From positions 23,406,581 through 23,470,580 of the forward strand of contig NC_049984.1 of the NCBI RefSeq assembly GCF_000003815.2: DNA of 64,000 bases. The letters run 5' to 3'. The DNA comes from Branchiostoma floridae (lineage: Eukaryota; Chordata; Leptocardii; Amphioxiformes; Branchiostomatidae). The position numbers were made by a program, and so were the translations under genes. This document shows, one piece after another, positions 9,906 to 21,199 of this stretch. How positions within the stretch are numbered: position 1 is the stretch's first letter; every line of letters begins with the position of its first letter. Below the pieces are notes generated by a model. It searched no databases. It was given only the letters and a program-made list of their open reading frames with translations, and was not told the origin of the DNA.

Positions 9906-12900
9906 CTGAAAAAGGTAGAATGTCATTGGTTATTGGTTGGGCCGACTTCTCTCTCTTTGCAGCCAGGGGCTGAATACGGGGCTAAATCGCAAGGGCCTGT
10001 ATATACAGTGCCCAGTGACCTCAATATGACTGTCATTGCCCCACTCACACCACGAAGGACCCCTACTCTTTTCGATAAGTGTGTGGGGTTCTTTAACCGA
10101 GGGATGGCCTTAACAGAAAATTTGTACTCATTTTCACCTGAGTGAAGTGCAAGATCGGTGACACAACAACGGACTTGAACCCAAAATCTCTGGGTTATGA
10201 ATCAACCGTCCTACTGATTGCACCACACGACCATTTTGTTATACATTTTGATAATGCTCATTGTTTTGGAAAAAACATATTAAACATATTAAATCCTATT
10301 TCATAATGTAAATGAGTTGAACAAGGATCTTTTGACTGGTGCCACCATTTTGCTATTAGGACGTCTTGCAGTTACCATCTTGTTTTTAACCTGTAGGCCA
10401 ATTGACAGGTCCGATGCTGCAGTACTGTCATGGATTACTAGATGGCTCTTCAGTACTGCCAAGTAGCTAAATACTAGAGGCAAAATATTTCAATTCTGGT
10501 AGCCAGTGTGACAACTTAATTTCAACACCAATACTGTATAATTATACATAACGATAAATAACTAAAAAAACAAAATCTTATATTAGAGTTATCATGCACA
10601 TAAAATGAGATTGAAGTAAAAATGTTGAGAGTTTCTGCAGGAAAGCTGACCTTATCCTTGTCGTGGAAAAGATCACTCTTGAGGATATCTTTGGCACTTG
10701 GTCTGTACTTGGGCTCATCACTGGTCAGTAGCTGCATAAAGTCACACTGGGGACAAAATCAGATGGTTCACTAAGAACATCATAGTACATATTGATAATC
10801 TTAATTCTTGGTTCTTTAAAAAAAAATATAATTCTTATTACTTTTCAAAGAAAAGGAACAAGGAACATACTATTACAAACACATGCATGGCACAAAAATC
10901 AAAAGACACATGTGAGAAACTACAGAACTGATAAGTAAAACAAAGTTACCCTAATGACAAAAGAATTTCTATTTCTTGGTTTTTGCATAGATTAACTTCC
11001 TTTATTTTGATATTGAAACAATCACATGGCGCACAACTGAATCAAACTGGTGAGGTTGAAATTGAAAGTTTAGATTTTCCAGAAAACGCAACATTCAAGC
11101 AAAATATCACTCTTAAGTGTCTTAGTGGTTATACATCTTATGCCCCTGTCAAATATAGCTGGCCATGGCCTCCGACTTTCTCCAGACCATGGTTTAGGAC
11201 TGTCAGTAATGTCTTGTCAAGAAGAGCTTAGGATCCAGACAATTTTCCTTCTACAATGAACCTTCAAATGCTGTACAATCATATGGTCTGTGTTCTTTGT
11301 CATGAGTAATGAAAGAGAATAGCTCTTCAGTGAGCTAAACTGTGATTTTACCTGTCTCGGCCATCTTTCCACAAGGACTTGTGGTAGAACCCTGCCTTCT
11401 CGGAAGTCCTGGATAGACTTGGCACGTTCCATCTCAGTCCCGAAGGGGTGGAACAGCTCAAACAAGATGACTCCCATGCTGTACATGTCAGACTGGAAAG
11501 AAAAAAAAAAGAGATTTATTGTGCGACAATTGTATCAGTGACAATCAGTGAAATCTACGGTAGGTAAAAAGGAGATGGACATCCTTTCATGTTCTCAACC
11601 TCTGCAGAGCGGCGTTTCTCAAGTGGGCATGATACGCAGATAGAATATTTTTGTTTTTGAATATTTTGTAGGTAGCACCCTAAACTCAAACATATTCGTT
11701 TCTAGTATTCCTCTAGTGCGCCCTACTATGATTTTGCTGAGTCACCCCTGCGGTTTGAATGGTCTTACCTTACTGTTATACGTGGTTCCCTTGAGTTGTT
11801 CTGGTGATGCGTATGTACACGTGCCCACCCCCGATGTGTGCGTGGTCTCTCCCGCCATGACGTCGGGCATCTCCAGGGGTGTGAGGGGGGGACTGGACCC
11901 GTGGGTGTCCCGCAGGTCTTCCCTGGCCAGCCCAAAGTCACCGATGCACACATGTTCATCCTCACCCATCAGGAAAATGTTGGGAGGCTAGCGACAGGAT
12001 GTGAAAACGATTCAATATTTTGCACAACCATTGCTTTATTCTCACCAACTTTTCAGTGATCGTCTCTCAGTCTCACCTTCTTCAGGGCAATTCTGACAGG
12101 TTCACATTGTACTGCAGGACAGCTGTTGCTACTCATAGTTCAGATGTGGTCACAAAATGTAAAGTATTTACATATGTACTGACAGATTTATGAAAAATAT
12201 TTCAATGACCGCATCTGAACTGAGAGTAGTGACACTGTCCACACGGTGTAAAATCATAGTTAGGATTACATAAACCTGCAACAAAATCTCTTTAGTGTCA
12301 CTTTAGTGACGAAAGGTTGTGGATTCTACCTGAAACGTCTGACCATTTCCAAAATCATATCCTGTTGCTTGAGTCATTGCTATTTGGTGTATCTTATTAC
12401 CTGGATGTCTAATCTTCATTGATGTACATTTGTATAACAATTACCTTGAGGTCCCGGTGCATGAGTCCCTGTGAGTGGATGTAGTTCACTCCCTGTAGAA
12501 TCTGCTGGAATAGTCTCATGTTGTCATCCTCAGAGACACCACCAAAGGGGTCTGGGAAGGGTTTAGGAATAAACAAAAAAAATACTTCAGGTAAGGCATT
12601 CTTGCAATTGTTACATAATTATCATAAATGAGAACTACGGTCTTTATTGATTATAAGCCAATTTGGTATGACAACTGCATGTAGAAGAAAATACTTAATA
12701 GGTAGTTTACATTGGGGCCCATCAACCCTCTTTTGAATTGAACCATGACTATGGTAGATTCCGTTGCCACCTTTGATTCACTCTTGATGTCATCCCTGAA
12801 TGAAAATGTTATGAAGGTTGGAAAGATTTCGAAAATTCATTGTGTTTCCTTTGATGTTGGTACAAAGCTTAAATGTCTCTGTTGCATTCTACCTAACACA

Positions 12901-15900
12901 GATGAGCATTCATTCAAAACCTACAGTGTGTAAACTATGTTTTAGAACACTACTTTAGTCCATATGGAAGCTGATCATTATTTACTCAAAATAAACTTCT
13001 GAATATTTTTTCCATGTCCATTCAAGACAAAAACTATGTTAAAGAATGATTAACTCGACATACCATGTAATAAGGCAGCCTGCGCATTCCTACTGACCAG
13101 CCAATCCCGGAGTGACCTTTGACACAACTGCATCTGGATATATAGCACCACACCGCTTGTCTGAAAACAAAACACAACATTTTTCAAGTTTGGAAAGTAA
13201 TGACTGTTACCAGCTTCTGTGGGTGGAGCAATTGGTCATGGATATTAGCTATGTTTTCCATTGGGTTTCACATGTGTGTCCTTCAGTCATACATTGGAAT
13301 CACAATAGAAAAGTGTGCCAGTATGTGTCTACTGTATGACTTGGTTTCACATGTGTATCCTTCAGTCATACATTGGAATCACAATAGAAAAGTGTGCCAG
13401 TATGTGTCTACTGTATGACTTGGTTTCACATGTGTATCCTTCAGTCATACATTGGAATCACAATAGAAAAGTGTGCCAGTATGTGTCTACTGTATGACTT
13501 GGTTTCACATGTGTATCCTTCAGTCATACATTGGAATCACAATAGAAAAGTGTGCCAGTATGTGTCTACTGTATGACTTGGTTTCACATGTGTATCCTTC
13601 AGTCATACATTGGAATCACAATAGAAAAGTGTGCCAGTATGTGTCTACTGTATGACTTGGTTTCACATGTGTATCCTTCAGTCATACATTGGAATCACAA
13701 TAGAAAAGTGTGCCAGTATGTGTCTACTGTATGACTGAGCTTTTTGAGAGTTATTTACAGACTGAACATTTTCCAAATTGCAGTTGGGATGTAAGACAGC
13801 CATTATACCTTGAGTACGTTAAAGGTATAATGGGAATTATCGAAAAGAGTAGACATCCAATCCGGTGTTAGTGGATCATACCTCACAATCCGGTAATTAT
13901 GCAGCTTTTACTTTCTTTATAACACTGCAGGCGTATTACGCCTAATGGCAGTTTATCGGTAATACAAATCAAACAAACAAACAAGCAAATACTCACTTCA
14001 GCAACGAGCTCACAGTCAGCCAGCCCCTTCAGTCGTAGCTTACACCTGTCACCGCAGACGTGAGTCTCCGTGTGGCCGTTCCTGGCTCCCTGGTTCCAGC
14101 TGTGTTGTCTCTTTAAACTGCTCAACGGTGTAAAACCACCCCTTACATGTACATCTACAGAATCTTTAGGTGTACTGGTAAACGGAACAACTGCCCCTGG
14201 TAGGCTGTGGCCTAGCCTCACACTACTACTACTAGAGAAATTGGCTGACTCGAAATGTATCTCCTGCTCAAATCCTGTACCTACCCTCACACTGCTCTCA
14301 CTGTAACAAGCTGCCAATTGAAAGTCTCTCCTTGTCACTGGTTGTTCGCAATCTGTCTGAGATTTGCTGGAAGCTTCTAATTCTACAGGTGGTACAACAT
14401 AAGAACGTTGCTCGCCTTCTTTCATCGCACTTTGTGCTGCTCTTCCATTTTTTTCCAATTCAACAGCGTTGAAAGGTTCTGAGCTTTTTTCTTTGTTGTC
14501 GACAAGCTCTCTTTCTGATGCACAGGATTTCTGTTTTACACTCCCCACAAGTTCCAACGTTTGGTCAATCTTTTCTGATTCTTCTTTGCCTCTTTCGGGA
14601 GTCTCCCACTGTATTGTGTCCTCTAGTAGGAAAACTTCCTCAAAGTCATTGTTAGATCCTTTGTTTCTAGATGTCTCCCAAGGTATGGTGTCCTGAAGTT
14701 CTGTTGCTCTTTCACTCAGTCTGTTTTCCTTGGTTCCTTCCTTTCTATCAGATTCCCATGGTATGGTGTCCAGACGTTTGCTGGTTTTCTGACTGTCGTT
14801 CTCTTTCCTAGTTGTTTCCCATGGAATGGTGTCCAAAAGTGTTGAAGCTTTCTCACTGTTGTTGTCATCATCAGTTTCGTCTTTTCTATGAGTTTCCCAT
14901 GGTATGGTGTCTTGAAGTCTGGATGTTTTCTGACTGCTTTTCTTGTCTTCTTTCCTAGACGACTCCCAAGGAATGGTGTCCAAAAGCGTGGAATCTTTCT
15001 CACTCTTGTTGTCAGCTCTTTCTTTGCCAGCAGTATCCCATGGTATGGTGTCTAGCAGTTCAGAGGTTTTCTCACTTCTTTTGTCAGATTCCCTTTCTAC
15101 AGTGTCAACTGGACTTTCTTTGTTTCTCTTGTTGTACAACTGTTGTAAGTCTTCACCATGCCTGTTTATCTCTCCACCAGTAGCCCTGTTTTCTGTATCC
15201 ACAAGACAGGGTACATTGTCTTTCTCTGAGTGAACGCTGCTCAGTCCTGTAAAGCTACCCCTTACACGTACATCTACTGAGTCTTTAGGTGTACTGGTAA
15301 ACGGAACAACTGCCCTTGGTAGGTTGTGGCCAAGCCTCACACTACTACTACTAGAGAAACTGGCCGACTCGAAATGCACCTCCTGCTCAAATCCTGTACC
15401 TAACCTCACACTGTTCTCGCGGTAACAAGCTGCCGTTTGGAAGTCCCTCTTTCTTACTGGTTGATCAAAATCTGGCTGAGATTTACCAGAAGCTCCTCCT
15501 TCTGAAGTTGGCACAACATCAGAATGTTGCATGCTTTCTTTAACTGCGTTTTGTGCTTCTTTTTCAAGAGGGTTTAAGTTCCATTCACCGGGGTTAAAAG
15601 GTTCTGAGCATTTTTCGTTGTTGTTAACATGCTCTTTTTCTGATACATGCCTGACAATATCTTCAGTAGGAGTCTTGCCTTCTGTATCTACAAGACATGG
15701 CTCATCCTCCTTTTCTTTGACCCCAGGTAGACTTTCATCCGAATCTGAAGAACCAAGCTGCCATTTTCCCTTGTCTTGTAAGTAGGACTCCACACTGATG
15801 TCATAGCTACTGCTCTCTTTCGAGAGTGACCGTCTCTTTAGGACGGTGGCTTCAGTGTCACTCGCTGCCGACTCTTGGAATACAATACTGTTGCTGTCTG

Positions 15901-18900
15901 CATACATGTAAGGGGACCTATGTGTGCACATACATGGGAAAGATACGAAAAATATTTAAAGGAGTCCTAAACTATAAAGGGCAATGTTATTTTCCAATGG
16001 ATAACATATCAATGAATACGTCGATGTAGGTTAGACATCCAGGTAAGAAGATATGCCAAAAAGTAGTTACTCAAGCAACTGGATGTGGTTTGGGAAACTT
16101 GGGTAAAGAAAGCAACTGGATATGATTTTGGAAACCGTTTCAAGAACCATATCCAGTTGCTTGAGTAATTACTTTTTGGCGTGTATCAATGAATACAAAG
16201 TCAGCCGATTTTTTGCAAAATTCCACTTTTGGTGAATTACAGGACGTGTGTTTTGTAAAACAATATGATACTGAATACTGTAAATGCATTTAAGTTTGCG
16301 GGGATTTAATTTCGCGGTAGCGGCAGAAAGCACTTTTCGCAGTGGCTTTAAGTTTGCGGTATCACCATAAACTGCAATCTAATACTATAGTAGGAAAATG
16401 TTCGCAGTGGTTTTAAATTCGCGGTGAAGTGGTCACCGCAAAAACCGCGAACATTAATCCACCGCAAACATTTCTGCATTTAACCCCTCGCAGACCCTAC
16501 CCTTGTGTTACTATCTCCGCCACAAATCCTCCTTACCTTAGGTTCTGGATATCTTGAAGATAAGACGTCTCCAGCACAGGTAAGCTGGTACTGGAAGAAC
16601 GGTTACCTGTGCAAGGAAGTACATGTGTCATCAATTGATATGCATGTGCAGGGCTCGAAATACTTTTATATGCATACCTGCACTGGTGCAGGTAATGTTG
16701 AAAATTACCTGCACCAGACAAATTTTCCTCGCACCACTCTTAAGTTTAGGAAGTATGGATCATACTAAAATTGTTGAGGAACCATTCCTATTTTTTCTTT
16801 TATACTTAATAGGTGGTAAGAGTCAATGCAGCTAATAACAATCCACATACACCTACATCATAGGATATTCATGTCTAAAAGCCAGTACATGAACCAGTGC
16901 AGGTTAGGTGCAGGTAGACACCAGCAGAAATACCTGCACAGCTCCAATTTTACCTGCACTACCCTGCATATTCAGGTGGTATTTCGAGCCCTGATGTGAC
17001 AGAGAGATGTTACGAAATGGGAAAAGTAGCAGAATTTTACAGTAATGCTACAAATGTACTTTGCCTTTACCAGTGGGGTAACTTGTATCTGTATGGTATT
17101 TTGCAATATCAATTCGACCCCTGTTTGTTTCAATCTGCAATATTTTCATACATTATATATATTTCGAAAATACTAAAAACAACGGATAAAGTTTACCCCG
17201 CAGATAAAGGTGAACTAACTATTTTGTAGACGTAAGTACAGGTATAAAATAGGTTTGAGTTCTCACTTGTCATGGCTGGATTGCTGTACTCCATCCACGC
17301 TGTGTGGTACCTCACCACGTTGGCATGCTGTAGGCTGGCTAACAGTTTCACTTCACGCACAATCTAGGAAACAGATAATATGCACAGAAGGAAATAAAGA
17401 CAGACTGTCTTAGATGAAACATGAAACAATGACACTGAAGACAATACTTTTATTCTTGTGAAAGGACAGGTATTGAAGAAACAAAAATATGAGAATAATG
17501 ATTGAAGTTACATTTGTTTATGTTATAACGAATAGATTACGTTTAGGGTATTGGGAAGATAACAAAATTACAGTATCTTGAGTTTGACATCAAAACAAGG
17601 TCACTAAGTGTGAATGTGAGTTGAGCACCAGGGACAGGACCAGTGTGAAGTCAGTAGGAGGATAATCAGTGTGAATGTGAGTTCAGCACCAGGGACAGGA
17701 CCAGTGTGAAGTCAGTAGGAGGATAATCAGTGTGAATGTGAGTTCAGCACCAGGGACAGGACCAGTGTGAAGTCAGTAGGAGGATAATCAGTGTGAATGT
17801 GAGTTCAGCACCAGGGACAGGACCAATGTGAAGTCAGTAGGAGGATAATCAGTGTGAATGTGAGTTCAGCACCAGGGACAGGACCAGTGTGATGTCAGTA
17901 GGAGGATAATCAGTGTGAATGTGAGTTCAGCACCAGGGACAGGACCAGTGTGGAGTCAGTAGGAGGATAATCAGTGTGAATGTGAGTTCAGCACCAGGGA
18001 CAGGACCAGTGTGGAGTCAGTAGGAGAATAATCAGTGTGAATGTGAGTTCAGCACCAGGGACAGGACCAGTGTAAAGTCTGTAGGAGGATAATCAGTGTG
18101 AATGTGAGTTCAGCACCAGGGACAGGACCAGTGTGAAGTCAGTAGGAGGATAATCAGTGTGAATGTGAGTTCAGCACCAGGGAGAGGACCAGAGGTAAGT
18201 CAGTAGGAGGATAATCAGTGTGAATGTGAGTTGAGCACCAGGGACAGGACCAGTGTGGAGTCAGTAGGAGGATAATCAGTGTGAATGTGAGTTCAGCACC
18301 AGGGACAGGACCAGTGTGGAGTCAGTAGGAGGATAATCAGTGTGAATGTGAGTTCAGCACCAGGGGCAGGACCAGTGTGAAGTCAGTAGGAGGATAATCA
18401 GTGTGAATGTGAGTTCAGCACCAGGGACAGGACCAGTGTGAAGTCAGTAGGAGGATAATCAGTGTGAATGTGAGTTCAGCACCAGGGACAGGACCAGTGT
18501 GAAGTCAGTAGGAGGATAATCAGTGTGAATGTGAGTCAGNNNNNNNNNNNNNNNNNNNNNNNNNNNNNNNNNNNNNNNNNNNNNNNNNNNNNNNNNNNNN
18601 NNNNNNNNNNNNNNNNNNNNNNNNNNNNNNNNNNNNNNNNNNNNNNNNNNNNNNNNNNNNNNNNNNNNNNNNNNNNNNNNNNNNNNNNNNNNNNNNNNNN
18701 NNNNNNNNNNNNNNNNNNNNNNNNNNNNNNNNNNNNNNNNNNNNNNNNNNNNNNNNNNNNNNNNNNNNNNNNNNNNNNNNNNNNNNNNNNNNNNNNNNNN
18801 NNNNNNNNNNNNNNNNNNNNNNNNNNNNNNNNNNNNNNNNNNNNNNNNNNNNNNNNNNNNNNNNNNNNNNNNNNNNNNNNNNNNNNNNNNNNNNNNNNNN

Positions 18901-21159
18901 NNNNNNNNNNNNNNNNNNNNNNNNNNNNNNNNNNNNNNNNNNNNNNNNNNNNNNNNNNNNNNNNNNNNNNNNNNNNNNNNNNNNNNNNNNNNNNNNNNNN
19001 NNNNNNNNNNNNNNNNNNNNNNNNNNNNNNNNNNNNNNNNNNNNNNNNNNNNNNNNNNNNNNNNNNNNNNNNNNNNNNNNNNNNNNNNNNNNNNNNNNNN
19101 NNNNNNNNNNNNNNNNNNNNNNNNNNNNNNNNNNNNNNNNNNNNNNNNNNNNNNNNNNNNNNNNNNNNNNNNNNNNNNNNNNNNNNNNNNNNNNNNNNNN
19201 NNNNNNNNNNNNNNNNNNNNNNNNNNNNNNNNNNNNNNNNNNNNNNNNNNNNNNNNNNNNNNNNNNNNNNNNNNNNNNNNNNNNNNNNNNNNNNNNNNNN
19301 NNNNNNNNNNNNNNNNNNNNNNNNNNNNNNNNNNNNNNNNNNNNNNNNNNNNNNNNNNNNNNNNNNNNNNNNNNNNNNNNNNNNNNNNNNNNNNNNNNNN
19401 NNNNNNNNNNNNNNNNNNNNNNNNNACGGATTAGCAAGCGAAAGTCGTGAGCCAGCGGTTCTACGGAGGATGATACTCAGGCTACTTTGATTGTACATTG
19501 GTTTTAGTATAGTGGCAAATACACTACCAGGTGATTGGAAATAACAATAGTTATCTTGTATGTTATAACTTATAAGTCTCTCTCACGAGATTACAAAAGC
19601 ATATAGCTGTCCAATAAAAGTCATTATTCTATGACATTGTCTGTCAAATCTGTAAGTTAATTAACTAAAATGTAAACTTAATCAAAGTATTGAACTTTCC
19701 AACTACTGGTAATATCATGTACATATATGGAAAGCAAATACCATTATATGATAATGCCTTATTCCAACTTACCTTCATTTTAGTCAAGTGCTCGCATATT
19801 ACTGTAAATATAATCAAAATCAATGTATCAGTTCACAGGAAATACAGCTCCACCAGAAAAAAAGAAATATGATTAATCTAACATAAACATTATGTAAAAA
19901 GTTCATGTTGATCAACTATGCCAATTCCTTTTTCATCATTTTTGGTTCACTTGTTTGGCAGTATGATTTTATGTTATCTACGTCAATCTGGTTTTGTACA
20001 ATTACTATGTTTATGTTACTTATTAAAGTTAATTTGGTTTTATATAACTTTATGTACATGTATGATTATGTTATTGAAGTTAATTTGGTTTCGTTGAACT
20101 TAATATATGACTTAAGTTCTGGGTTCTCCCCCCAGGGGGCTTTGAAAAATGCCGTCAGGCAATATGCTTTAACCTGGTTAAATAAAGAATAAACAAACAA
20201 ACAAACAACCTTTAAAGAGTTTGTTCCTCTTCTCCTGGTCGGTCTCGTACAGGGAGCAGAGATGCTCCAGCATGGACACCAGGAGCATGCTGGGAGCTGG
20301 GTTGGCGGCCTGTCGTCTCACCACGGCAAAGTTACTGGCACTGGTGTAACTACTGTCCTCCAGGTCTGACTCTGGGGGGTTCAGATCGAACAAACTGTCA
20401 AAACATACATTTACAAGTCCTGCTGCAGTACTGTAGGATTTGATAGGAGGCGCTGGTGCATGTAGCTGCTATCCTCCAGGTCTGGCTCTGTGGGGATCAG
20501 AAACAAACTGTCAAAACATGGATATTAAGTCCTGCTGCAGTACTGTAGGAAGCTGACTGGAGGCGCTGGTGTAACTACTGTCCTCCAGATCCAACTCTGG
20601 AGGGGATCAGAAACAAACTGTCAAAACATACATATACAAGTCCTGCTGCAGTACTGTAGGAAACTGATAGGAGGCGCTGGTGTAGCTGCTGTCCTCCAGG
20701 TCCGACTCTGGAGGGGTTCAGAAACAAACTGTCAAGACATACATATACCAGTCCTGCTGCAGTACTGTAGGAAGCTGACTGGAGGCGCTGGTGTAGCTGC
20801 TGTCCTCCAGGTCCGGCTCTGGAGGGGATCAGAAACAAACTGTCAAAACATACATATACAAGTCCTGCTGCAGTACTGTAGGAAACTGATAGGAGGCGCT
20901 GGTGTAGCTGCTGTCCTCCAGGTCCGACTCTGGGGGGTTCAGAAACAAACTGTCAAAATATAAATATTAAGTCCTGCTGCAGTACTGTAGGAAACTGATA
21001 GGTCCATTCTTAAACTTGACCTTCGTCTTACGGACACCTGCTGTACCCACCTACCAAATATCATGAGGATCCGTCAACAGCTTCTCGACTTATGGTGTTA
21101 ATATCAAACATACCAAGGAGGTTAAAGAAACCTCCTTGAACATACACATATGTCCTCAG

Positions 21160-21199
<40 letters not shown>

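Noticed and set aside
13112-13734. A ladder of 60-75 aa plus-strand ORFs with identical peptides
   Set aside because: They are translations of the 79-bp minisatellite, each ending at the same stop; they are not genes.
13232-13737. CRISPR-like appearance of regularly repeated units
   Set aside because: The repeats are directly tandem with no unique spacers, in a eukaryotic intron.
14070-15785. Several plus-strand ORFs of 75-96 aa and a minus-strand 95-aa ORF opposite or within the HRI insert
   Set aside because: They are shadows of the long in-phase HRI coding exon.
15898-15931. HRI insert exon starting at the first ATG of the long frame ([12 protein letters not shown])
   Set aside because: The acceptor at 15917 gives a frame clash with the upstream exon, whereas GTATGCAG/AC at 15897 restores phase, so the ATG is intronic.
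18520-19498. Three ~310-aa ORFs made mostly of X
   Set aside because: They translate the N gap.
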